A stretch of DNA of 64,000 nt from the NCBI GenBank assembly GCA_029216955.1, contig JANAVB010015600.1, positions 38,214,039 through 38,278,038 on the forward strand, read 5' to 3'. The notes below the pieces were generated by a model, which made no database searches, had not been told where the DNA came from, and saw nothing but the letters and a program-made list of their open reading frames with translations. Made by a program: the position numbers and the translations under genes. The DNA is from Iris pallida (taxonomy: Eukaryota; Streptophyta; Magnoliopsida; Asparagales; Iridaceae). Positions 24,568 to 35,008 of this stretch are shown here, piece by piece; position 1 is the stretch's first letter; every line of letters begins with the position of its first letter.

Positions 24568-25610
24568 AGGTAATATATGTTAGTATAGTGTGTGTGTTTG
24601 AATGAGATAAGGATGTGTGTGGTTAGTAGAGAGAAGTGAGATTGATAGAGGATATGTGCTAGTATGTATTTGATGTTGTATGGATGGTAGTGTAGTGTGT
24701 GTGTTGTGAAGGTGAGAGAGTTGGGAGGATCATGCCATCCTATTTGACTTGAGGCTAGTGTAGTTTGTTGAGTGATTTGTGTTTTGGTTGAGTGGTAGTG
24801 TGTTTGTATATAGATGTGTGTGGGTGTGTTAGAAGAGAGAGGGTAGATTTGGTATATGTGTTTGTGTGTGTGTTAGTATTGGAGTGGAGAGGGATTTAGA
24901 TGTTGTATGTATGGATATGTTAGTATGTTAGTATTATGTTAGAATCTATGTAGAGGTTAGAGGTATCTTAGAAGTTAGATAGTGGTATCTTGTATAAGTT
25001 AGATAGTTAGTTGTGTTAGTCTATGTTATTGTTAGTTAGATATGACATATGTTAGTTAGTTAGAGTTAGAGTTGGATATATATACATATATGTTATAGTT
25101 AGATATTTGTATCTTGGTTATCCATGGTTTGTGTGTGTGGTGGAAGATTAGATGAGTTAGTATCCTAATAGTTAGATATCTTAGATAGTTAGATAAGTTG
25201 TATCTTGTATAGATTAGAGTTAAGTTAGATAGTGGTTAGTTTGTAGATAGGTGGTATCTTAGGATACTAGATGTTGGTATCCTAGGATATTGTGATTTAT
25301 TTTACTTTAAGGAAAAGGGGTTTACCTTATCACAAGATAAGGTAGTGAGTTTAACTTCAAGACAAGGTAATAGGGAGTTTACCTTCAAGGTATTGGGTTT
25401 ACCTTCAAGGTAAGGTTTGATTACCTAGATACTAGGGCTAGATACTAAGGTATTGGTAGGATCTATTAGCCTAGGATAGTGAGTTATCTACTAGTCTAAA
25501 GTAGATGGGGTGTTAAGGTATTACCTAGATATTTAAGGTATTGATATAAGATACCTATAAAGGTAAGGTAAGTGGGTTTTCTTGGTAGATAATGGTTAGA
25601 AATAGGGTAT

Positions 25611-25976
25611 TTGACTTAGATTTGACTCTGTTTGACCAATGTTGACTGTTTGACTCAAAGTCAACTGCAAGTCAACATTGGACCTAAATTGGACTACGAG
25701 TTAACCAGAGTTGACTAATTGACCAAAAATCAACTGTGAGTCAACCATTGACCCAGTTTGACATAGATTGGATTAGAAGTTGACCAGAGTTGACCAAAAG
25801 TCAACTATAGGTCATCCCTTGACCTAGTATGATCTAGATTGACATAGTTTGACTTTGTTCGACTTTGTTTGACTTACCTTAACCTAGTTTCACTTTGTTT
25901 GACTTAGTATGACCTAGTTCGACTTTGTTTGGCCTAGTATGACCTAGTATGACCTAGTATGATTTAGTTTGACTTA
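25611..25976 (+). repeat. TTGAC-rich array in LTR D
   Basis: More than fifteen TTGAC or GTCAA words lie in about 360 bases, made of degenerate units such as TAGTTTGACC and AGTTGACCA. TTGAC(C/T) is the core of the W-box bound by WRKY factors. The same array type recurs in LTR E (about 43525-43665), LTR T (about 48375-48485, other strand) and LTR A (14700-14775). It continues past the CACTA insert at 31358-31382. Confidence 0.7.
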
Positions 25977-26185
25977 CACTACACCAAAATAGATAATTTC
26001 TAACACATTTTTTTATGATTAGTAACGGTTATTACCGTGACAAGTTTGTAACAGAAATAACCGTTACAATACTTAAAAACTGTTACTAAAATTCTAATTT
26101 TGTATTTTTGTTATTTTTATAATTTTGTAACAATAAACACCGTTGCAAATGAAAAATAAAAATCGTTACAAGTGAATCGAACTTA
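25977..26185. repeat. Left terminal and subterminal repeats of the CACTA element
   Basis: The terminal CACTACACCAAAATAG is followed by repeated words TAACGGTTATTACCGT, AACCGTTAC, ACCGTTGC and ATCGTTAC, mostly in inverted pairs. Confidence 0.85.
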
Positions 26186-26229
26186 TTTTTCACGCAATGT
26201 GGAGTTGAAAGGCTAGCCGAGTTGAAATA

Positions 26230-26340
26230 TTATTCCCGCATCATTTTTTATCATTTTTCACTTTTCCTCCCTCTGCTCAAAAACCCTAACCCTAAATTCT
26301 TCTTCTCCTCCTCCTCCTCCTCCAGGTACGTCAATCAGGG
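26230..26340 (+). other. Leader-like segment with a telo-box
   Basis: A C/T-rich stretch contains AAACCCTAACCCTAAA (about 26281-26296) and CTCCTCCTCC runs, then CCAGGTACGT, a good splice donor. Telo-boxes next to pyrimidine tracts are common at 5' ends of plant genes for translation and the cell cycle, so this may be a captured promoter-proximal segment, possibly of the RBX1 gene. Confidence 0.4.
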
Positions 26341-26372
26341 GAAGGGCATCCTCTGAAGATCACCACCCCCAC

Positions 26373-26583
26373 AATGATATCATGGATCTCTGTGAGAAAT
26401 TCGTCGTCAATCAATTCTTCTTCTTCTTCTTCTTCTTTGTTAGGGTTAGGGTCAGAGTTTTGGTGACGTTTATTGACGTTGAATTGATTGGCTCTTTTGT
26501 TTTTTGGGGGACAAATTATGCAGGCATCGAGTGCCAGGCTAACCAGGCGAGCACGATGAGCGAGGAGTGCGTCGTTGCTTGGG
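26373..26583 (+). pseudogene. RBX1: Captured RBX1 (RING-box 1) fragment with its intron
   Basis: RBX1 is the RING subunit of cullin-RING ubiquitin ligases. The fragment encodes IMDLC, then an intron 26392-26523 (GTGAGA...GCAG), then IECQANQAS and SEECVVAWG. This matches the conserved first part of the RBX1 RING domain, including two zinc-binding Cys positions. The Cys codon is split across the intron, which supports a genomic rather than cDNA origin. The N-terminus, the later zinc ligands and the C-terminus are absent, so no ligase function is possible. A donor GT follows at 26584. The residues between the two exon motifs have one or two changes from the usual sequence. Confidence 0.85.
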
Positions 26584-26906
26584 GTAATACGTCAGATCCT
26601 GATTAATCGATAGTTTATGATGTTCTTTACTGCTTGGATATTTGTTCGTAGTTATTGGTATGATCATTTAGAAGGTTTGTGGACTTAGGTTTAGATTTGG
26701 GGAAGAGGTCAATTATGATTGCTTGTGGTATCCTTACACTTAGTAGACGTGTCATTCCTAGAAGCTTAGGTTGATGTTAATTTATATTCGGAAATAATTT
26801 ATTCACTAGATTGATACTCGCTGATAAATTCATAGTGGAGAAGTAATTTGTACTTGGATAAGATATATTTGTTTACTGTATTGATACTTGCTGATTTTGA
26901 TTTTAG
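26584..26906 (+). other. Hybrid intron between the RBX1 and sucrose synthase fragments
   Basis: It begins with the donor GTAATA at the normal RBX1 exon end and finishes with the acceptor GATTTTAG at the normal start of a sucrose synthase exon. It is T-rich like a plant intron. If spliced it would join the two fragments. The phases differ (1 versus 0), so the sucrose synthase frame would not be kept. Confidence 0.55.
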
Positions 26907-27050
26907 GACACCGTAGTCCTTCTCCCTTTCGTTGCCATCGTCATTCGCCCCTACCTCGGTATATGAGAGGTCTTCCACGTCAACGTCTACGAGCTGACGG
27001 TCGAGCAGCTCACCATCTTTGAGTACCTCGAGTTCATAAAAGAGCTCGAG
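26907..27050 (+). pseudogene. SUS: Captured sucrose synthase exon fragment
   Basis: Sucrose synthase splits sucrose with UDP to give UDP-glucose and fructose. Reading from the first base of the exon, DTVVLLPFVAIVIRP, then VNVYEL, VEQL and EYLEFIKEL follow the conserved N-terminal region (the usual form is like EAIVLPPWVA..RP..G..E, VNV..L.VEEL..EYL.FKEEL). The Trp expected before the conserved Glu is a TGA stop, and the catalytic GT-B part is absent. The fragment starts at an intron acceptor that matches a known exon boundary of the family. After about 27050 the similarity stops. Confidence 0.8.
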
Positions 27051-29834
27051 CTTCCCTCTCCACCATGGATACCAACCAGGAATCCATGTAGAGATTCTAA
27101 GTTTTGTTTCTTTTTGTCATCTCAAGCCAGAGGTAAGACCACCCCCTTTGTCCGCCTCTACAATCTTTTTGTCCATCTCAAGCCAAATACTAAGAAAAAG
27201 ATGCAAAAATACTTCCATTCATACCACTAACATACACAATTGCACTTATATCTTTATCCGCCTTTGCAATCTTGCCTTTCTAAACACCTATTTTCATTCT
27301 GAAAGAACCTATTTCTATTATATGAGTCTCATAATATTAAAATTTCAAGCTGAACCTTCGTTCTTTGCCACCTGTTGCTTTTATTTCTTATAAAATGAAG
27401 CCTATGTTGGTTATATTGGTAGTGCTAAATAATTCTGGATAGTACATAGTTTAGTTCTGATCTATGACCGGGATTAATTCTTCTAGTTGAAGCATCTTGT
27501 GATGATGTGTCAGATTGAGGTTCATTCTTTACTATAGCATGTCATATCTAGACAAGTCATCTTCATCAGGGAAGAAAGTTTTGAATACAAGTATTTTTAA
27601 AATTATCTTGCTTTGGATCCAAGTTTTGAATGTATTAGAGCTTATTTTAGCTGCCCAGGAGGAAAAGGCTTCCTTTCCTTTTAGCCAGTGCTTTCGTTCA
27701 GTCGTCGGGGTAGGATTTGCTACAAAGAGATTATTTATTATAGCTCGAGGAGATAAAGATAATAGTAGGAGATTCTCTTTGTAGGAGTCATTCTGTTCTT
27801 TGCTACCTACATAGGCGGAACCAGGAACTGTAGCTGGGCCGTTCTTTGCTGGATATGCTGCCTAAGAATCTATGATTATGGCACCAATAGCAATACCATA
27901 TTGAAGCAACATGCATAAGGAAGTATATTACATAACTCAGTTGTTGTGGACGTTGTCGTATTAAACAAATGAAGCAAACAATATATGCAGATAAAACGTT
28001 GAAGACTTACTGTTTTCAATTGCAGATAAGTGGGACGAGGAAGGTATTAAAACCAATCTCCATGGATGGAAACACAATAATGATTAATTTTGTTCCTTTT
28101 GATGATTCTAGTTTCTTATTAGAAAATATATATATTTGTGATACTTTGAGTGAAATATTAACATAATCTTTTCTACAAATTTGTTGTATTGTCAGGACCA
28201 ACAATCCACATCATTGGTGAGGGTAATGCAGAAGCAAATGATAGGTATAACATATTTGTACATAAATGCTTCTTAATTTTATTTGTAATAAGATTGTGGA
28301 ATCAATACCAAGTATATAATATCACAATGAAGTTTGAGATTTTCTAATGGTATGTGAATGTGACCTACTTTACAAAGCTGATCATGGTAGTTTTGCTACA
28401 TCAATTAGGAAGACCTCTTGAAACAGGTTTTGATTATGTCCAGCCATGCAATTGGCGCCTCCTATCTGTTTCATTTTCCACTTGTCTCAAATCTCCTAAA
28501 GTTGGATTCGATTCTTCGATAAATTCTGCTGTGCATGCCAATTCACAAAGTGGTAATCAACTTGTTGTGCATCTTCATTTTCTTTATTGTTGATAGATAA
28601 AGCTGACACCCAAAAACACTATGACATATTGGTTTGACAAACTTACCTCTTACCAGCACCACCACACACAAAAAAACAATAAACAAAAACTGGCACTCAT
28701 AGGAAGGGCTAGAACCTATACTGAAACTGAAGTTTGAACCATGATTTAAACCTTAAATTCCTTCTTTTTTGTACCTACTTGTTATTACATGCACTGGAAA
28801 CTTCTTAAATGCTCATAAAATAGGTACTCCTTAAGTTGATATCAAGTTTGATGCTCATTGTTGATGGCAATTAGTAGTATTGTCGCACTAGCAAGAAAAT
28901 TTCTATTAAATTGATGTCTGGTTAGTCTTTTTTCTCACAGCAAATCCTGAAAGCCTTCATCTTTGGGGCAATTTACCAATTGAGTCGCTCTGTTCATCTC
29001 TTGAGAAGTGTGTTACTTTGAACTTGGGGCATAGAATTGGGATGATATCCATAATTGATATGTACCATAGTGTATTGAAGGTATCTAACTCATAATGACG
29101 TTATTTTTTCATCTGTCCTTTTGTTATAGTTTTTTGGTAAAAGTTCTATACCAACTTTGTAAGATGTATATTACCTGTTCCTTTTTAGACTCGCAGAGGA
29201 GGCAGACTTCGATTGACTGGTTCTCTTCTCTGTTACTTTAGAACTTCAGTCTTGCCATTGATTTAAGCATATTCAGAGAATTTGTCTCCATTATCTAAAT
29301 TCAAAAGAAATTTCCAATTTTGGATATGGACTTGTCTACATCTGTATGTTTTAGATAACATGAGTGTCACAGTTCTTTCCAATAATCTCGTTGTAGTGTT
29401 GTGAGAGACTTGAAATAATCCAGGCTGAATTTGGTTAGAATTTGGCTCGAGTTTTTTAGGTAAGGCCAGTCGCTGCCTGAGTTCATATTTATCTTATAAT
29501 AGTATAGCAGGGTAGGTTCAATTGTCATTAGTGGACCAAACCCATCCTAAACCTGACCAGTATATAACTTGTAGCCCCACCTACGGAGAAAGTGAAAAAG
29601 GTTAGGTTGCAGATAGATTTTTCCTTGGTTTAGATTTGGAGGTATTGGTAAGAAGAGTAATGGGGAAGTTATGGGTTTATGGGCTGCACAGCATTTGGTC
29701 CCTATATATGTGTATGTGTGTATGACTTGAACTTAAATCTTATCAGTTGGAAAGTACAATTTAAGTTGCAATCCACTCCAATTAAAAGGATCACATCGCC
29801 AGAACACAAAAACTAAGCCTAAATTATTGCACCA

Positions 29835-29879
<45 letters not shown>

Positions 29880-30538
29880 CTTTCCTGTATGAATTTTGGC
29901 CCTTTGCCTATCAAGCTGCTTCTTATATCGTACATCCCTTGCCAAGTCCAGGCTTCAGATGCAATCACTCCATGAAGTTATAACAGTTGCAAGCATTTTA
30001 ATGAAGAAAAAAAGCCAACAAATACACAGGGCCTAGACTTAGGTTCAAACTTATTATTATAGTAAGGCTTAAGCCAACGGAAAAATATTATGCAAAAACT
30101 TTAACCTTGTTGTAGCTTGATTTCTCATGAACACAATCCTTTTCCCATTTGCCCCTCTCCTGCCACAAAACTCTTTAAAAGGGTTCATCGTGAATTTCAT
30201 AAGTTTTTTAATTTCATTGCTCCTACTGTATATGCCTTCACATAACTGGATCATTTTGAACTTATGTTTTTATTGGATGTTGTATGTATAATAAGAGGTA
30301 AGTCCAATATAGCAGAATTTTGACACATTAATTTTTACTTTCATTTGACAGGCTCTTCTAAAGGCTAAAATATTTACTCCGATTGTCTGCTGCAATTACT
30401 GAAAGGAATTTTTTATACTCGTATCCTCCTTTTGGTTCAGTGAAATAAAATGATTTCACCAAAATTATTTTCTAATGCAGTCTTTGTATACTAATACAAA
30501 AATTTTGTTTCCTGATTTTTTAATTGTTCTCTACCCAG
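27051..30538 (+). other. CACTA interior of unknown origin with exon-like pieces
   Basis: No long ORF is present. Exon-like pieces bounded by plausible splice sites include 28194-28245 (after TGTCAG, reading TIHIIGEGNAEAND), about 28420-28552 (ending before GTAATC, reading QPCNWRLLSVSFSTCL) and 28942-29080 (between CTCACAG and GTATCT, reading NPESLHLWGNLPIESL). None is recognised. The rest is T-rich, intron-like sequence with a (TC)n run at 29839-29877. Confidence 0.45.
29839..29877. repeat. (TC)n microsatellite
   Basis: About 39 bases of TC dinucleotides inside the CACTA interior. Confidence 0.95.
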
Positions 30539-30690
30539 GTCATGATAACTTGAGGCCTGCAGAGCAGTTCAAGAAGCAAGCACCTGGTGCAGCTGCTACT
30601 ACTACAGCTCAAGAAAATGAGGATGAGGATGTCCATGAGCTTGTTCATGGAGAGACATATAAAGCAGTTTCGAGAGAGAAGAGTGATTCT
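30539..30690 (+). pseudogene. BTF3: Captured BTF3 / NAC-beta 3' exon fragment
   Basis: BTF3 is the beta subunit of the nascent polypeptide-associated complex, which binds emerging chains at the ribosome. After an acceptor (CTACCCAG, ending 30538) the frame reads DNLRPAEQFKKQAPGA and, after a Thr/Gln linker, an acidic tail EDEDVHELVHGETYKA. This is the characteristic C-terminal exon of plant BTF3 (usual form D-N-L-..-AEQF.KQAPGA ... ELV.GE.F). The NAC domain exons are missing. The true stop is lost and the frame runs on into unrelated sequence to 30816. Confidence 0.85.
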
Positions 30691-31084
30691 TTAGAGTCTT
30701 TTTTGTATTTCCTCTTTTCAGTAACCAACCTTCTTCGTTCCATCTCTATTTATTTTTTTGGAAGTTTCTTTGTTGAGTTAACTCATCCTACCTATTTTGT
30801 GAATTATGTTATGTGATTGTTCAAATGAATTGCAAATGAAAAGAATCCGTCTTTATCTGATGTTGCACGTAGAAGGTGTTTCGATGCTTTATGTACCTGT
30901 TTTGTTAGTTTCATTATATAGTAACGTCTCTACATAAAGAGCTTAAAGCCATGAGTTCATTTTCTATGAAGAATGCTTAGATTAGATTAGATTGGTAGAG
31001 GGATATATTTGCTTATAATGCTATTTATTTACTTGTATGAAGTACTTGTTACTGAGAAGCATGTATATACAAATTATATTTTTT

Positions 31085-31357
31085 TTAAAAGTGGTTGTAA
31101 CGGTTATAACCGTTACAAAAGTTAAAAATCGTAACGAAAGAACACATATTCGTAACGATAATAATTGTTAGGAATGTACACGTAGTCACAGTTATAAGCG
31201 TGACGAAAACCGTTACAAAATTTATTTTTGCCACGGTAATAACCGTTACAAAAATCGTTACAAAAATTAGTCACGCCTAATTCGTCACGGTTATTACCGT
31301 TACGAAAATTATTTGTCACGGTAATAACCGTTGGCAATTACCTATTTTGGTGTAGTG
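31085..31357. repeat. Right subterminal and terminal repeats of the CACTA element
   Basis: A dense series of GTAACGGTTATAACCGTTAC, TCGTAACGA and CGGTAATAACCGTTAC words ends in CTATTTTGGTGTAGTG, the complement of the left end. Confidence 0.85.
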
Positions 31358-32647
31358 AGTTTGACTTAGTTTGACTTGCTTTTACTTCCAAAACATTATA
31401 TTGATACAACATTCCATCTTTAGGTCCCCGAGGTACTGTATTGGAGTCGGTTGCTATTTTTATCACATCTCAGGCGAGTACATTCTCTGATAACTTTTCA
31501 ATTTTACAATAACTGTTATAATTCATGTATTTAGTATATATACACTTTTTCTTGACACATTGGTCACACGGATTGGTATTCATGGATCCCGACATGAGGT
31601 GTTATTCCTTGTTATCTTGGTATATCTTGTGCAAGCCCCTTGTAGTTCTTGTGCAGTATATGGACACCGATTCTCGAGAAGACTTGCTCATTTCTCATAG
31701 AATCTCGTATTGTAACGTGTCTTGTTTGGATCCACTCTACCAGTCGGGGGCGGAGAGTATTAGCGTAGATGTGTGGTCATTATCCGTCTTGTTTATTTCT
31801 TGTAGACCTTGTGAATGTCAATCCTACACTTCACGTATGATTGGCTAGATCATTAGACTTTGTTCAGACCCAAGCCGGCCACATATCGAAGCTAGTATTC
31901 ACACACCTAGATAGATGATTCTTGATTCTTGTACATGCCATTATCAGTTTTACTTGCCTTGTTTTAGCTCTAGTTTACAGCTTACCTTGCCATGATACTT
32001 ACATGTACATTTCCATTACTCTTGTCTATACTCTCTATTTACAGTCTCGTAGCATTCGTTATATCTTGTGAACTGTTGTTAGTAGATTGTGCTCGTTCCA
32101 TCCTGACTGGATATGTTGACAAAATTTTACAAATTATGGTGAGGAAGAGTGTCCTACCTACTACGGTCCTCATGACGTAGTTGGCTTAGACTTGGAGACC
32201 CTAGTTCAGTAAGGGTTAGCTCCAGCCGATGAGGCATTAGAGTAGCTTAGCTAGATTAGTTTAGTACTAGACTTTGTCTCCAGATTACACTTTGGCTTGT
32301 TATTATTTAGTCTTTGTATTTGAGATTGTTGACTCTGAGACTTTGGACTTGTATATTCTGTGTTGGACTTTCAGGATGATATTTTCATATCTTGTTGTAT
32401 TTATCTTTCAGTGTCATCTTTTCTTCTTAGAATTTGTGATTGAGTATATTGTATTGTCATTGTTTGTCCTCCATTCGGAGTTGACCATTCTCGACAGGTT
32501 TTGATATTATAACTGTTGTTAGATATTAGACCTAGACAGCGTTCTACGCCATTTCTACTGCGTAGGCTGGGACGTTGTCTCGTACTCGTGCCCATACTCT
32601 GGGTGCGGGTCATGACAGTCACCCTACACTTTTTCATGCTTCTACAC

Positions 32648-33990
32648 AAGGCAAGGTTAGTTGCCAAGGGGTTTTCTCAGAAGCAGAAGATTGATTACTT
32701 TGACACATATGCTCCAGTATTTTGGATGATGACCATCAGGATGTTGATTGCTCTAAGCACAATTTACAAGCTGGTAATCCATCAGATAGATGTTAAGATT
32801 GCTTTCCTGAATGGTAAATTGACTGAAGAGATTTACATGCAACAGTCAAAAGGATTCGTCGTCAAGAGCCTCGAAGATAAAGTCTGCAAGTTGGTGAAAT
32901 CTCTATATTGTCTGAAGCAAGCTCCCAAGATGTGGCATGAAAAGTTTGATAAAATCATAAGATCAAATGGCTACAGGGTTAGCAAGACGGACAAGTGTGT
33001 GTACACAAAGTTCACTGATGGGAGAGGAGTTATCATTTGTCTGTACGTGGACGACATGTTGATCTTGGATACAGATCTATTAAGTGTCACTGAGACAAAG
33101 AAGTTCCTCACATCTAAGTTCAACATGAAGGACTTAGGGAAAGCTGATGTTATCCTGGGGATAAAGATCATCCGGACAGAAATTGGAGTGGCATTGTCAC
33201 AGTCTCAATATATTGAGAAGATGCTCACAAGTTATGGGTATCAGGATCTTCTAGGAATCGATATTCCTTATAGGTGTGACAAGAAGCTGAAGCCAAATCA
33301 AAGGAAAAGCGTAAGGCAGTTGGAGTACTCTAGCGTCATCGGGAGTTTGATGTATACAACTATTGGCGCAAGGCCTGACATAGCTTTTGCCATGGGGATG
33401 CTGAGTCGGTTCACAAGCAATCCAGGTGTGGAGCACTGGAAAGCTGTGAATAGGGTTATGAGATACCTCAAAATGACTCAAAAGTATGCACTGCACTACT
33501 GCAGAGATCCAAAAGTAGTAGAAGGCTTCAGCGATGCAAGCTGTAGCTCAGAAGTAGAGAGTGAGAGGTCCACAGGAGGATATGTTTTATCCATGGGTGG
33601 AGCTGCTATATCATGGAAGTCAAAGAAGAAAACTATGTTGTCTCACTCTTCTATGAAATCTGAGTTCTATACACTGGCAACTGCAGTGGATGAAGTAGAA
33701 TGGCTTCAGGATATTATGTATAATCTTCTAATGGTTGGTGCGCAGATACCGGCGGTACCGATATACTGCGACAACCAGGCGACTGAGCGGTGGCATCGAA
33801 TGACCTCTTCAATGGCAAGAAGAGGACTGTGCGTCTAAGGCACAGGGCGGTAAATGATCATATTAAAGGAGGAGTCATTACCGTAGTAGATATTTGGAGT
33901 CAGAAGAATCTGGCAGATCCGTTCACCAAAGGTCTCAAGTGCCGGCTGGTTGAGGACACATCAGGTAAGATGGGCTTGAAGATACTCTGA
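32648..33990 (+). pseudogene. Copia copy 1: RT and RNase H (5'-truncated)
   Basis: Homology begins abruptly at KARLVAKGFSQKQ (32648) within RT; integrase and upstream parts are absent. Visible are QIDVKIAFLNG (about 32785), YVDDMLIL (about 33043), the RNase H FSDAS (about 33528) and ADPFTKGL (about 33920). A frameshift near 33790 moves the last 60 codons to another frame. Key aspartates are present, but the copy is not functional. It is the same family as copia copy 2 at 38142-40475, which lies in the opposite direction. Confidence 0.9.
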
Positions 33991-35008
33991 TATTATGTCT
34001 TTGCAATTCTACTATAAAATTTTATGCTATTAGTTCAAAGAGAAATCTACTAGGCATCTAACTTTTAGTCCAAAGAAGGACCATTGACTGGAAGAATATC
34101 AGGAACAGTGGGCAAATCCTTTAGGATGTTGCGGGGTTATGAACCCAGAACCACTGTTGTCTACTGCTTGTTCTTCACAAAGAACAAAGTCCTGTGGGTG
34201 TATGGCTTGAAAGCCTTAATAAGTTCTCAGGCATCTGGAATATCTGGCATGCTTTACAGGAAGTACGGGTAGCATAGCACTACTGAGGAGCATAGTACTC
34301 TATGCTACAGTAGGGTGACACCATATGAGGTACCTTGGGAGGGTAAAGCATCGACTTCAGTCCAACTCACAGCAGTATAGCATCGCAAATAGGCAAGAGG
34401 GCCTAAGGCTATATAATGAAGAGTGGTAGGCAGCACTATAAAGAGGCTGGGCCTCATGTTATAGTGGATGACACCACATGTGGTAGGGCCTCGACTTTGC
34501 AAGCCATGTCACGACGACGTAACACCACAAGGAAGTGAAAGGCTTCATGCTGGGTAGTTTGGTACTACAAAGAGGCTGGACCTCATGCTACAGGTAGTAC
34601 GACACCACATGAGACAGGGTCTCGGCTTCGGACTATGTCATAGCGGTATAGCAACGCAAGGAAGCAGAAGGCTTCATGCCAAAGACTCTTTAAAAAAAAC
34701 TCACCTAGAGTGTATGGAAAGAGATATAGGCCATCTCTTAAGAGAAATCTTGTAGACATCCAAGATACATATACCGAAACCAGGCTGGCACAAGGCCTTT
34801 AATACACAGGTAGAAGCGTCGTTGATGTCATTATGTGAGTAAGAATAATTGCAGTTATGGTACAGAATTCAAGGCTTAGTCCATTCTTGTATTCCGCTAT
34901 CATGTAACCCATGCGAGAAGATTCAAGTCGTATCGACATCTATCCTAATGCATAATGGACAATCACTGTGGGGAACGCTCAACCCATATATTGATAAATG
35001 TGGGAGAT
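33991..35008 (+). other. 3' untranslated part of copia copy 1, with tandem units
   Basis: Three diverged units of about 145 bases start near 34315, 34468 and 34610, marked by GACACCACATG and AGAGGCTGGACCTCATG words. A purine-rich stretch GTGGGAGA (35000-35007) precedes the LTR. The opposite copy has the equivalent units at 37420-37880. No coding sequence is seen. Confidence 0.65.

Larger units (their letters stand above)
25977..31357 (+). mobile_element. CACTA (En/Spm) transposon with captured host-gene fragments (Pack-CACTA type)
   Basis: The ends are perfect 16-bp inverted repeats, CACTACACCAAAATAG at the left and its complement at the right, with imperfect pairing for some further bases. 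Both subterminal regions (25977-26185 and 31085-31357) carry many AACCGTTAC/GTAACGGTT words in both orientations, the usual binding-site arrangement of CACTA elements. No transposase frame is seen, so it is non-autonomous. The interior has exon fragments resembling RBX1, sucrose synthase and BTF3. A clear 3-bp target duplication is not visible (TTA left, AGT right). The flanks rejoin in the TTGAC array of LTR D. Orientation is set by the captured exons. Confidence 0.85.
22808..32617 (+). repeat. Element D: solo giant LTR (about 4.4 kb without its CACTA insert)
   Basis: GTCAC at 22803-22807 and 32618-32622 is a perfect 5-bp duplication. The left edge reads TTTAACTGTCGATTTTCAAAA, alignable with TGTAACAACCACTTTTCAAAA if the second base mutated; the right edge is GGGTGCGGGTCATGACA. 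No primer site follows the right end and no polypurine region precedes the left end. It is therefore a solo LTR left by recombination, not half of an element. It carries the core motif (31476-31490) and stem (32469-32480). A CACTA element splits it at 25977-31357. Confidence 0.8.

Noticed and set aside
26440..26456. GTTAGGGTTAGGGT and the nearby AAACCCTAACCCTAAA as interstitial telomere
   Set aside because: There are only two units each, beside C/T-rich leader-like sequence. A telo-box or chance is more likely than telomeric DNA.
26185..31085. CACTA transposase gene
   Set aside because: No long ORF or transposase-like frame is present. The open segments match host-gene exons or are unrecognised.
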